The notes under the pieces were generated by a model that was not told the DNA's origin, made no database searches, and saw only the letters and a program-made list of their open reading frames with translations. The translations under genes and the position numbers were made by a program. 16,866 nt of DNA from B1SED10-225 sp964501415 (GTDB lineage Bacteria > Bacillota_I > Bacilli_A > Izemoplasmatales > Izemoplasmataceae): assembly GCA_964501415.1 (NCBI GenBank), contig CAZCSL010000028.1:1-16866 (forward strand), given 5' to 3'. Shown here one piece after another: positions 1 to 6,993 of this stretch (the stretch's first letter is position 1; the number at the start of each line of letters is the position of its first letter).

Positions 1-62
1 GTACTGAAAAGAAAGGAGAAGTATAGTAAATAGCACGTTATTTATTATACAAGGGTGTTGAC

Positions 63-359
63 TTGAAAGAAAAACAGATTGATGAGACACATTTAACGCT
101 CAAAGAAAGTTTGAGTATTAAGTTTGCAGCTTATGGTAAACGTTTAGGCATCTTATCGCTTTTTGTATGGTTTATTCCTTATGTTGGAATGGCCGTATCG
201 TTTACGGGATTGGTCTTTTCTTTAGCGACCTTTAGATATTACGATGCCAAAACAGGGATAAAGTTAAATACCTTTGGGTTTGTATTTTCAGTACTCACTT
301 ATTTTATGGGGTATTACGAAGGATATATTCCAACTGTATATAGTACGATTTTCATGTAA
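63..359 (+). CDS. small hydrophobic membrane protein, unknown function
   Basis: A 98-residue protein with a charged N-terminus (about residues 1-28) followed by two or three hydrophobic stretches (about 28-60 and 70-95). The pattern LGILSLF..IP..GM..SFTGLVFS, then GIKLNTFGFVFSVL, recalls small DUF4190-like membrane proteins in which short hydrophobic segments are separated by a K/G-rich turn. That resemblance is by eye only. The start is a TTG at 63, chosen because AAGGGTG (51-57) lies 5 nt upstream and no in-frame ATG offers a better site. No promoter is clear in the 62 nt upstream, so transcription may come from outside the window. The next gene has its own promoter. The function is not known. 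Confidence 0.6.
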   Translation: MKEKQIDETHLTLKESLSIKFAAYGKRLGILSLFVWFIPYVGMAVSFTGLVFSLATFRYYDAKTGIKLNTFGFVFSVLTYFMGYYEGYIPTVYSTIFM

Positions 360-389
360 ATGTTTTTCTTTTTAGTTTAGATCTATTAA

Positions 390-418
390 TTGTCGGAAAG
401 CCTTATTTGTGCTATAAT
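390..418 (+). promoter_or_regulatory. sigma-A-type promoter for the VTT membrane protein
   Basis: The -35 box TTGTCG (390-395) is separated by 17 nt from a perfect TATAAT (413-418). The expected transcription start near 425 lies upstream of the ATG at 452. This makes the earlier in-frame ATG at 407 unusable, because it lies inside the promoter. Confidence 0.7.
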
Positions 419-451
419 ATAAAAGATGTTTATGGGAATTGGGGTGAAAGG

Positions 452-1093
452 ATGACCTTGCTACTGCCGGTTTTATCAGAAACCACAGGTTTACTCGATA
501 TATTAAGACAACTATTTACCCCATTAATAGATTTTTTCATTCGCTATGGTGAGATAGGCTTATTTTTATACTCTATTATTGAAACCATCACACCAATGGC
601 AGGCGTAGAGTTCATTTTGGTACCCTTGATAGTAGGCAGTCCTGAGCGATGGTGGTTGTTAACAAGTAATTTGGTAATTGCCAATACCATTGGTGCTATT
701 ATCGTTTTTTTGTTTTTGGCCAAAGAAGACAGCAAAATGTATAATCGCTTTGTTAGTAAAAAACAGCAACAACAAGCGAAAAAGATGTTTGATAGATATG
801 GGTTTTGGGCTATCTTTATTTTTGCGATGACGCCACTACCTTTCTTTGTCATTATCTTTACCGCTGCAATTGCAAAAATGAAATTTCGTCCGTATATCAT
901 CGCAGCTTTTTTATCAAGATCCACTAGGTTTTTTATCACTTCATATTTTGTATATAACGCGGCTAAGGCTGGCGAACGTGTTGAGACGGGACCCATCATT
1001 TTCTGGCTTGCCGTGATTGGTGTTTCCATCGCACTTTTGATGATGTTTTTACAGCGTATGATGCTTAAGTATTTTGAGAAAAAATCCGAATAG
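452..1093 (+). CDS. VTT-domain (DedA/TVP38/YqaA-like) integral membrane protein
   Basis: A 213-residue integral membrane protein with four or five hydrophobic segments. The hallmarks of the VTT (SNARE-associated) superfamily are visible. These are an acidic-proline re-entrant segment (ETITPMAGVEF, about residues 44-54), then RYGFWAIFIFAMTPLPFF with the conserved P.P turn, then an SRSTRFF arginine motif in the following helix. Family members are implicated in lipid scrambling or flipping and in membrane homeostasis; the substrate here cannot be inferred. The ATG at 452 was chosen because GGGGTGA lies just upstream and the promoter at 390-418 excludes the 407 start. The gene stands alone and is followed by tRNA-Cys. 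A long antisense reading frame over it is a shadow. Confidence 0.82.
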   Translation: MTLLLPVLSETTGLLDILRQLFTPLIDFFIRYGEIGLFLYSIIETITPMAGVEFILVPLIVGSPERWWLLTSNLVIANTIGAIIVFLFLAKEDSKMYNRFVSKKQQQQAKKMFDRYGFWAIFIFAMTPLPFFVIIFTAAIAKMKFRPYIIAAFLSRSTRFFITSYFVYNAAKAGERVETGPIIFWLAVIGVSIALLMMFLQRMMLKYFEKKSE

Positions 1094-1105
1094 GCTTGTC
1101 TCATC

Positions 1106-1138
1106 TTGACAGGGACAAAAAATGTGATAACATATAAT
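1106..1138 (+). promoter_or_regulatory. probable tRNA-Cys promoter
   Basis: A consensus TTGACA (1106-1111) and a consensus TATAAT (1133-1138) precede the tRNA, and the -10 box ends 12 nt before its 5' end. The 21-nt spacer is longer than the usual 16-18 nt, so one of the two boxes may not be the real partner. Confidence 0.5.
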
Positions 1139-1150
1139 AGCGTTAATATT

Positions 1151-1225
1151 GGTCCCGTAGCCAAGTGGCTAAGGCAATGGACTGCAACTCCGTGATCACC
1201 GGTTCGAATCCGGTCGGGACCTCCA
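1151..1225 (+). tRNA. tRNA-Cys (GCA), CCA encoded
   Basis: A full cloverleaf can be drawn. The acceptor arms GGTCCCG (1151-1157) and CGGGACC (1215-1221) pair perfectly. The anticodon stem ATGGA/TCCGT encloses the loop CTGCAAC, with anticodon GCA at 1184-1186. The T arm is CCGG-TTCGAAT-CCGG. The discriminator base is T (1222), as expected for tRNA-Cys, and CCA (1223-1225) is encoded in the genome. There is no long variable arm. Confidence 0.97.
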
Positions 1226-1240
1226 TAATGATTAAACCAT

Positions 1241-1270
1241 ACAAATAGGTTTTTTGCCTATTTGTTTTTT
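1241..1270 (+). terminator. intrinsic terminator after tRNA-Cys
   Basis: A perfect 9-bp stem, ACAAATAGG (1241-1249) with CCTATTTGT (1257-1265), has a 7-nt loop and is followed by six T residues (1265-1270). Confidence 0.88.
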
Positions 1271-1321
1271 AAAAAGTGATGCTGTGAGCGCGCAAAGAGG
1301 TAAAAAAAGAGGGTGTTATAA

Positions 1322-2095
1322 GTGAAGGTAGGTTTTTGTCAATTTGATATTAAACACAAAGATGTTGAGGCTAATTTGAATACGATTAAAACGATGTTAA
1401 TGGATGTAGATGCCGATTTAATCGTATTACCAGAACTTGCCTTAACGGGGTATTTTTTTGACAATAAAGAGGAATTGATGGCTCTATCAACACAGGATAT
1501 AAACGAAAAAGCGTTTGAGCAACTAAGACAAATAGCTTTAAAGAAATCGATGATTATCATTATTGGTCTAGCGGAAATAAAAGGCGATAAAATCTATAAT
1601 ACCGCTTTTATGATCGATGCGTCTGGTGTCGTGGGAAAACATAGGAAAATTCACTTGACGGATAATGAATCGATCTTTTCAGCGGGCCATGAAATACAGG
1701 TGTTTGAAGTGGCTGGTGTTAAAGTTGGTATGGCCATATGTTTTGATGCATGGTTTCCAGAATTATTTAGAAGGTTTGTTGATCTGGGGGCTGATATAAT
1801 TTGTTGTCCGGCCAATTTTGGTGGTCCTTGGACAATAGATGTAGTAAAAGTACGGGCGTTAGAAAATGTAATTCCTGTGATATTATCCAATCGCACGGGT
1901 TATGAGTATATTTCGGGAGTTAAGGAGTATTTCTGTGGTAACAGCATGGTTGTAGATGGGTATGGAAATCCTTTAATTCATGTTCATGACCAACCTTATG
2001 TAGGCATTGTAGACATTGATACCAAAGACTATAACAGACAACAATCCTTAATTTGCCATAAAATGGTTGAAGAGAAAGAAAAATACGATAATTAA
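1322..2095 (+). CDS. carbon-nitrogen hydrolase (nitrilase superfamily)
   Basis: A 257-residue single-domain nitrilase-superfamily enzyme that hydrolyses a non-peptide C-N bond (amide, omega-amide or carbamoyl type) in the cytoplasm. The catalytic triad is visible: Glu38 in LPELALTGY, Lys109 in KHRKIHL, and nucleophile Cys140 in AICFDAWFPE. A GNSMV segment near the C-terminus is also typical. The length is normal for the superfamily. The exact substrate (omega-amidase, N-carbamoylputrescine, beta-ureidopropionate or other) cannot be assigned. The start is GTG at 1322 with AGAGGGTG (1308-1315) 6 nt upstream. No good promoter is seen in the 51 nt after the tRNA terminator. A strong terminator at 2145 follows, so the gene is probably monocistronic. 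Confidence 0.9.
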   Translation: MKVGFCQFDIKHKDVEANLNTIKTMLMDVDADLIVLPELALTGYFFDNKEELMALSTQDINEKAFEQLRQIALKKSMIIIIGLAEIKGDKIYNTAFMIDASGVVGKHRKIHLTDNESIFSAGHEIQVFEVAGVKVGMAICFDAWFPELFRRFVDLGADIICCPANFGGPWTIDVVKVRALENVIPVILSNRTGYEYISGVKEYFCGNSMVVDGYGNPLIHVHDQPYVGIVDIDTKDYNRQQSLICHKMVEEKEKYDN

Positions 2096-2144
2096 ACGTA
2101 TATTCATTGTTTGACCAACCTTACCATAAGAATTTAATGGATTT

Positions 2145-2172
2145 AAATGACTTCTTGCAAGTCATTTTTTTT
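2145..2172 (+). terminator. intrinsic terminator of the carbon-nitrogen hydrolase gene
   Basis: The perfect 9-bp stem AAATGACTT (2145-2153) / AAGTCATTT (2159-2167) has a 5-nt loop and runs into an eight-T tract (2165-2172). It lies upstream of the next promoter. An upstream TTG start at 2107 for the following hydrolase is therefore unlikely. Confidence 0.9.
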
Positions 2173-2179
2173 GTAAAGT

Positions 2180-2207
2180 TTGTACAACGGCTTAATAATG
2201 ATATAAT
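2180..2207 (+). promoter_or_regulatory. promoter of the lipase-like hydrolase / HTH-A operon
   Basis: A -35-like TTGTAC (2180-2185), a 16-nt spacer and a perfect TATAAT (2202-2207). The -35 box is part of the 8-bp palindrome TTGTACAA (2180-2187), which could be an operator half or chance. Confidence 0.65.
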
Positions 2208-2238
2208 AAACCTATATGAGAATGAAAGGGTGGGGCCT

Positions 2239-3165
2239 ATGAAACCTAAAGAAATCATACTTGACTCACAAGATGGTAAAAAACTATCCGTCTTAAAGTT
2301 TGAGCGAAACAGCAAGGAAAACAAAGGGGTTTTCCATATTTTGCATGGCATGGGAGAACACGCCAAAAGATATCACAAGTTTGCTGAATATTTGGCGTCT
2401 AAAGGATTCACAACGTATGCACATGACCATCGCAATCATGGTAGGAGCTTAGAAACTGAAGAAAAACTTGGTATTTTCGACAGTAAAGACACCTTTGAAA
2501 TGATTATTAGAGATGTAAAAGTGGTTCACGATTATATTATGAAAGAGGAAGAACCCAAAGACTTAACTATGCTGGGTCACTCAATGGGGTCAGTCATCTT
2601 GAGACGTTATTTACAAGTATTTCCCACTGAAGTTGACCGAGCCATTGTGATGGGATCACCCCCAGTGCAACCCGCTTTGTCTTTAGGTTTAACAAGAGCT
2701 TTGGTTTCGTTTACAGGATTGTTTTTGGAACCAGATCAAAGACATCGATTTGTGGCTAATATGTTAAATAAATCAATCAGTAAACCGCTCAAAAAAGCGG
2801 ATAGTAAATTAGATTGGTTGTCTTATAATAAAGAAAATGTAGAAGCTTATGAAAAGGATCCTCTTTCAGGCTTTGTGTATAACAAATATTTTTATCGCTA
2901 TTTCTTACGCTGCTTATACAATGTAAACAAAGCATCAGAAATGAAGAAAACGCCTTTGATACCACATCTTTATATTTCTGGATATGACGATCCGCTCGCT
3001 AAGAAAATGCAAGCCATACGTAAACTTATTAAACGTCAAAAAGTTTATGTGCCTTTTCATGAAACTACGATGATTAGCATTGAAAATGCTCGACATGAAG
3101 TGTTAAATGAAAAGAACCCCGAAGCCACTTACGATAAGATTTTAAAATGGCTAAAGGATCATTAA
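2239..3165 (+). CDS. alpha/beta hydrolase, monoacylglycerol lipase / lysophospholipase-like
   Basis: A 308-residue cytoplasmic serine hydrolase of the Hydrolase_4 (monoacylglycerol lipase-like) group. Visible features are the oxyanion-hole motif HGMGEHAKRY (36-45), DHRNHGRS (63-70), the nucleophile elbow GHSMGS with Ser115, the acid in SGYDDPL (Asp250 or Asp251), and the catalytic His286 in ARHEVLNE. The likely reaction is hydrolysis of a monoacylglycerol or lysophospholipid ester; the substrate is inferred from the family only. The ATG at 2239 is preferred over an in-frame TTG at 2107. It follows AAGGGTG (2226-2232) by 6 nt, and a terminator and promoter lie between the two candidates. The HTH-A gene begins 4 nt after its stop, so the two are probably co-transcribed. 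Confidence 0.9.
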   Translation: MKPKEIILDSQDGKKLSVLKFERNSKENKGVFHILHGMGEHAKRYHKFAEYLASKGFTTYAHDHRNHGRSLETEEKLGIFDSKDTFEMIIRDVKVVHDYIMKEEEPKDLTMLGHSMGSVILRRYLQVFPTEVDRAIVMGSPPVQPALSLGLTRALVSFTGLFLEPDQRHRFVANMLNKSISKPLKKADSKLDWLSYNKENVEAYEKDPLSGFVYNKYFYRYFLRCLYNVNKASEMKKTPLIPHLYISGYDDPLAKKMQAIRKLIKRQKVYVPFHETTMISIENARHEVLNEKNPEATYDKILKWLKDH

Positions 3166-3169
3166 AAAA

Positions 3170-4456
3170 GTGATAATGGAACCTAATTACTATAAAAAAA
3201 ACCTTGCTATACTTGCAGATGTTTTTAAAAATTATCGTGAGCAAAAAGGGTATTCTATTCGGGGGATTTCCAGAAGTATTAACTTAGCATACTCGACCAT
3301 TTCGGATATTGAAAATGGTAAAGTGCTACCAAACATCGAAACGTTACAGTTGTTGTTTAAAGCGATATCAGTATCATTTCATACCAATGAAGAGTATTTG
3401 TCAAATATGTTTCAAACCATGGAGTCACTTTGGAATAGTATTTATTATGACGATGTACAAAAAGCCAAAGAAAACTATGACGTTTTATCCAACCACCAAC
3501 ATGAATTAATGCACTCATTGTTATATGTCGAATTTCAACTCGCAACAAAAGCTTATGAGATTATCATACTAAAAAAAGATAAGCTAAATGACTTAGATGA
3601 GCTATCCAAATATCATAAACACTATACGGACTACCAATGCCATTTGTTTAAGCTGCTTTATGCGGTCAATCACTTGCAAAACAATCAGGTTACAAAAGCG
3701 TTAACTTTGTTAGAAGAAGATCGCCATATGGTAGATGATGAAAAAACAGATGCGTTGATGTTATATTATTTAACGTTAGCTTATCATCATATGTATAAGA
3801 ATCATGAAACCATGATTATTGCTTCAAAAGCGGCTGAATTTTTTATTCAACATCATAACACCAATCGAAAGATCAATCTTGATTTGATTAAACTTTCTAG
3901 TTTAATCGACTTAGCTAACTTTGGCGAAGCTGAAAAAGTTATCAAAAGTTTAGATAATACGTTGGATTGGGTCGATGGAAAAACAAAGCTAAAAGATAAT
4001 CTGTTAGCTTTAAAAGCATACTATTATTACCGCCATAAAAAGTATCAAGAAGCAATGGTAACTTTGGATGATTTAAAAGAAGAACAAGTTAATCACGTGT
4101 TCTTAAGAGCGGTTATTTCTTTTCGCAATAAGAACCTTGAAGATACAAAAAAATGGCTTGATAAAACAACTGAGTTCTCTACCACTAAAAAAAATAATCA
4201 TTATAAGCATCTAACTAATTTGTTTTTATATTTCATAGGTCATGAAGTTACGGATGAAAAACTTCGTTTAGCTGTCGAAGAGACCCAGCGTTTTCCTTAT
4301 CGCTTCGAAAGCGTAAACCTATCTTACTTAGCTCATGATTTAGTCGTGTATTACTATATGCAAAGAAAAGAATATGAAATCGCTATAACTATTTCCAATC
4401 GTTGGCTTGATGTGGTTAAAGACCGTGATTATTATGAAACTATTAAGCCTAATTAG
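3170..4456 (+). CDS. XRE-type HTH regulator with TPR-like C-terminal domain (HTH-A)
   Basis: A 428-residue putative transcription regulator. Residues about 12-72 form an XRE/Cro-type helix-turn-helix: KGYSIRGISRSINL, then AYSTISDIENGK, then IETLQLLFKAI. The remaining roughly 350 residues are almost all alpha-helical and rich in Tyr, Leu, Lys and Ala, with TPR-like helix pairs. One is YYRHKKYQEAMVTLDDL and another is the last repeat, YYYMQRKEYEIAITIS. This layout (N-terminal HTH, long TPR-like sensor) is that of RRNPP-type regulators, but the protein is longer than Rgg or PlcR. The gene starts 4 nt after the hydrolase stop. GTG at 3170 is favoured by AAAGGA (3153-3158); ATG at 3176 is the alternative. 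Two paralogues lie downstream (7956 and 10230). The ligand and targets are unknown. Confidence 0.82.
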   Translation: MIMEPNYYKKNLAILADVFKNYREQKGYSIRGISRSINLAYSTISDIENGKVLPNIETLQLLFKAISVSFHTNEEYLSNMFQTMESLWNSIYYDDVQKAKENYDVLSNHQHELMHSLLYVEFQLATKAYEIIILKKDKLNDLDELSKYHKHYTDYQCHLFKLLYAVNHLQNNQVTKALTLLEEDRHMVDDEKTDALMLYYLTLAYHHMYKNHETMIIASKAAEFFIQHHNTNRKINLDLIKLSSLIDLANFGEAEKVIKSLDNTLDWVDGKTKLKDNLLALKAYYYYRHKKYQEAMVTLDDLKEEQVNHVFLRAVISFRNKNLEDTKKWLDKTTEFSTTKKNNHYKHLTNLFLYFIGHEVTDEKLRLAVEETQRFPYRFESVNLSYLAHDLVVYYYMQRKEYEIAITISNRWLDVVKDRDYYETIKPN

Positions 4457-4612
4457 TCTTTTAAAGTGTAAATTCATCGTATTGTAAACTAACGCTTTTG
4501 TATTGATATAGCTAATCCTATGTTGCATAATGTAATTGTACTATATGGTGGATTAGGGAAAATGGGACAAAGAAACGGTTTTCTTTTTAAAAAAACTCCT
4601 TTTTATTTTTTT

Positions 4613-4645
4613 ATCATCAAGGTTAAACCCTTGGTGATTTTTTTT
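4613..4645 (+). terminator. intrinsic terminator of the hydrolase / HTH-A operon
   Basis: A 10-bp stem, ATCATCAAGG (4613-4622) with CCTTGGTGAT (4629-4638), contains one G-U pair and a 6-nt loop, and runs into eight T residues (4638-4645). The rest of the 275-nt gap (4457-4731) holds AT-rich DNA, the promoter and cre-like site of the next operon, and one doubtful 39-codon frame discussed in the findings. Confidence 0.88.
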
Positions 4646-4673
4646 GGAATTTTACCTATTAAAGCTGTAAATA

Positions 4674-4682
4674 TGTTATAAT
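4674..4682 (+). promoter_or_regulatory. extended -10 promoter of the tdh operon
   Basis: TGTTATAAT (4674-4682) is a TGn-extended perfect -10 box. No good -35 box lies at the right distance; the nearest candidates are TTTACC at 4651 and TTACCT at 4652, with 20- and 19-nt spacers. An extended -10 promoter explains this. Transcription should begin near 4689. Confidence 0.65.
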
Positions 4683-4691
4683 CAAAACTGA

Positions 4692-4706
4692 ATGAAAGCG
4701 CTATTT
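4692..4706 (+). promoter_or_regulatory. cre-like box (candidate CcpA site) at the tdh start of transcription
   Basis: ATGAAAGCGCTATTT matches the cre consensus WTGNAANCGNWNNCW at all defined positions except one (T in place of the last C). It contains the diagnostic AAAGCGCT core. It sits just after the predicted transcription start, where CcpA usually blocks transcription. No ccpA gene is in the window, so the regulator is inferred. Confidence 0.5.
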
Positions 4707-4731
4707 ATTTTGCGAAAAAGGAGCATACGAC

Positions 4732-5802
4732 GTGAACAAAAATACCTTAAACATGACGGCGGTTCTCAAGGACAAGCCGGAAAAAGGATTCCATGTTACA
4801 AAGAAGACTTTGGATACTAAATTAGCTGATGATGAAGTTTTGATTAAAATTAAAACGGCGTCATTCTGTGGTACGGATTATCATATTTATACCTATGATG
4901 ATTGGGCCAAAAATCGCTTGGATTTACCACTCACAGTAGGTCATGAGTTCTCAGGTGAAGTCATCAAAAAGGGAACTAAAGTAGATCAACTAGAACTTGG
5001 CGATATCGTCAGTGCAGAAACACATATTATATGTGGTGAGTGTGAGTTTTGTCTTCGTGATGAAGGACACATTTGTGAGAACACGAAAATTATTGGCGTT
5101 GATACGGATGGGTGTTTTGCTGGGTATATAAAAATCCCCGCAGCGAATTGTTTTGTTAATTCTAAAGAGGCCAATATGTTGCACCTTTCTGTGCAAGAAC
5201 CCCTTGGTAATGCTGTACATACTATGACCCATTTTGATATCTTAAACAAGGATGTGGCGATTGTTGGTTGCGGCCCACTCGGCTTAATGGGAGTGGATGT
5301 CTCCAAAGCATATGGCGCGAAAAAGATCATTGCTATTGAAGTTAATGCTTACCGTAGAAACATTGCAAAAGAACTTGGTGCTGATGTAATCATTGATCCT
5401 AAAACAGAAAATGTTATTAAGCGCGTGTTAGAAGAAACAAACGGGCGCGGGGTTGATGTCCTTGGTGAATTTTCCGGTAATAAAACGGCAATTGAACAGT
5501 GTTTTAAATATGTTAAACCAGGTGGCGGTGTTAGTTTACTAGGTATTCCATCTAAAAGTATCACCTTGGATCTATCTGAGGATGTTGTTTTTAAAGGCAT
5601 TGAGATTTATGGTGTGGTTGGGCGAAAAATATATGAAACCTGGCATCAGGTTAAAGCTTTAATCGACAACAATCAACTTAATTTAGATAAGATTATTACA
5701 CACCAAATGCCTTTAAAAGATGTGAATGAGGCTGCCGAAATTATGGCTACAGGCAACAGCGGTAAAATCGTGTTGATACCTGAGGAGGCCGATTATGAGT
5801 AG
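4732..5802 (+). CDS. tdh: L-threonine 3-dehydrogenase
   Basis: A 356-residue zinc-dependent medium-chain dehydrogenase. It oxidises L-threonine with NAD+ to 2-amino-3-oxobutyrate, which the next gene's product cleaves. Catalytic zinc ligands are Cys46 in FCGTDYHIYTYDDWA, a context typical of threonine dehydrogenases, and His71-Glu72 in GHEFSGEV. The structural zinc cysteines are 101, 104, 107 and 115. QEPLGNAVHT (155-164) is another threonine-dehydrogenase hallmark. The Rossmann loop is GCGPLG (179-184). The start is GTG at 4732, 8 nt after AAGGAG (4718-4723). The kbl gene overlaps its last 8 nt. Motifs and the kbl neighbour together separate it from sorbitol or butanediol dehydrogenases, which share the fold. 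Confidence 0.93.
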   Translation: MNKNTLNMTAVLKDKPEKGFHVTKKTLDTKLADDEVLIKIKTASFCGTDYHIYTYDDWAKNRLDLPLTVGHEFSGEVIKKGTKVDQLELGDIVSAETHIICGECEFCLRDEGHICENTKIIGVDTDGCFAGYIKIPAANCFVNSKEANMLHLSVQEPLGNAVHTMTHFDILNKDVAIVGCGPLGLMGVDVSKAYGAKKIIAIEVNAYRRNIAKELGADVIIDPKTENVIKRVLEETNGRGVDVLGEFSGNKTAIEQCFKYVKPGGGVSLLGIPSKSITLDLSEDVVFKGIEIYGVVGRKIYETWHQVKALIDNNQLNLDKIITHQMPLKDVNEAAEIMATGNSGKIVLIPEEADYE

Positions 5803-6976
5803 TAACTTAAAATATATAGATGATAACCTTGAAACCCTAAAAAAAGACGGGGTTTATCGAAAATTACCTATCAATTATGGCCCTTGTGATCATGTGATTG
5901 ATTTAAACGGAAAACGCGTTGTTAACCTATCATCAAACAATTATCTTGGTTTAGCCAATCATCCGCGTGTAAAAGAGGCTAGCAAAGCAGCCATTGATAA
6001 ATATGGCGTTGGGGCTGGCAGTGTGCGCACTATCGTGGGGAATCAAGATTTATTGGAAGACTTAGAGACGCTTTTGGCGGAGTTTAAACAAGAAGAAGCG
6101 GTGATGGCCTTTCAGTCTGGTTTGAACTGTAACATTGGTACCATTCAAGCAATAACCGCTAAAGGCGATTTAATCATTAGTGATGAATTGAATCACGCTT
6201 CAATTATCGATGGTGTGCGTTTATCCAAAGCAGATAAAGCGGTGTATAAACATAACGATATGCAAGATTTAAAACGGATTTTAGAAACTAAGCGTCAGGA
6301 TTATAATAACGTGTTGATCATTACAGACGGCGTTTTTTCTATGGATGGGGATTTAGCCCCGCTAGATAAAATCGTTGCATTAGCCAAACAGTATGACTGT
6401 TTAACTTATGTGGATGATGCTCATGGTTCGGGTGTTTTAGGCCGTAGTGGTCGTGGTACGATTGATCATTTTGGCTTACATGGTCAAATCGACTTTATTG
6501 TGGGTACGCTGTCTAAGGCGATTGGTGTAGTCGGTGGTTATGTGGCGACTAAAGCTAACGTTAAAGATTGGTTGTTACATCGTGCGCGCCCCTTGCTTTT
6601 TTCAACCGCGTTGCCTCCTGCGGCTACAGCTGCGACAATCGAATCGATTAAAATGTTGATGGAAAGTGAAGAACATACGAAAAAACTTTGGGATAATGCG
6701 AAGTACTTTAAAAAAGCTATGGTTGATTTAGGATTTGATATTGGCCATAGTCAAACCCCTATCACGCCTGTTATGATTGGACAGGAAGCTCAAACGATGG
6801 CATTTTCCAAAGCGTTATTAGAAGCCGGCGTTTTCGTCTCAGGCATTGTCTTTCCAACGGTGCCAAAAGGGAAGGGAAGACTGCGTGTCATGATATCTGC
6901 CGCCCATACAAAAGAAGATTTAAAACAAGCTGTCGATGCATTTAAGAAAGTGGGTAAAACACTGGGTGTCATTTGA
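5795..6976 (+). CDS. kbl: glycine C-acetyltransferase (2-amino-3-ketobutyrate CoA ligase)
   Basis: A 393-residue PLP enzyme of the alpha-oxoamine synthase family. It uses CoA to cleave 2-amino-3-oxobutyrate to glycine and acetyl-CoA, completing threonine breakdown started by Tdh. Visible motifs are NNYLGLANHPRV near residue 50, the ring-stacking histidine His134 in DELNHASIIDG, the DDAHGSGVLG segment (Asp207-Asp208), and the PLP lysine Lys241 in GTLSKAIGVVGGY. The length equals that of known KBL proteins. The start ATG overlaps the tdh stop by 8 nt and has a strong site, GAGGAGG (5782-5788), 6 nt upstream, so translation is likely coupled. It stops with TGA, which lies inside a hairpin. The paralogous BioF function is less likely given the tdh context. 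Confidence 0.95.
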   Translation: MSSNLKYIDDNLETLKKDGVYRKLPINYGPCDHVIDLNGKRVVNLSSNNYLGLANHPRVKEASKAAIDKYGVGAGSVRTIVGNQDLLEDLETLLAEFKQEEAVMAFQSGLNCNIGTIQAITAKGDLIISDELNHASIIDGVRLSKADKAVYKHNDMQDLKRILETKRQDYNNVLIITDGVFSMDGDLAPLDKIVALAKQYDCLTYVDDAHGSGVLGRSGRGTIDHFGLHGQIDFIVGTLSKAIGVVGGYVATKANVKDWLLHRARPLLFSTALPPAATAATIESIKMLMESEEHTKKLWDNAKYFKKAMVDLGFDIGHSQTPITPVMIGQEAQTMAFSKALLEAGVFVSGIVFPTVPKGKGRLRVMISAAHTKEDLKQAVDAFKKVGKTLGVI

Positions 6977-6989
6977 CAACCGGTGTTTT
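6956..6989 (+). promoter_or_regulatory. stable hairpin over the kbl stop codon
   Basis: AAAACACTGG (6956-6965) pairs with CCGGTGTTTT (6980-6989), with one G-U pair. After a G/A mismatch, TGTC (6967-6970) pairs with GACA (6975-6978) around an ATTT loop. The TGA stop of kbl (6974-6976) lies at the tip. The 3' arm holds the GGTG in front of the next gene's ATG at 6994. It could be a weak terminator or attenuator (TTTT inside the stem, then C) or a translational coupling element. Confidence 0.55.
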
Positions 6990-6993
6990 CTTC

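Noticed and set aside
544..1164. 206-codon minus-strand frame opposite the VTT membrane protein
   Set aside because: It runs antisense to a gene with clear family motifs, continues into the tRNA region, has no usable ribosome binding site and shows no recognisable domain.
2107..2238. N-terminal extension of the lipase-like hydrolase from TTG 2107
   Set aside because: A strong terminator (2145-2172) and a promoter (2180-2207) lie inside it, and a good ribosome binding site precedes ATG 2239.
4986..5600. Minus-strand frames inside tdh
   Set aside because: All are shadows of tdh, which has complete zinc and Rossmann motifs.
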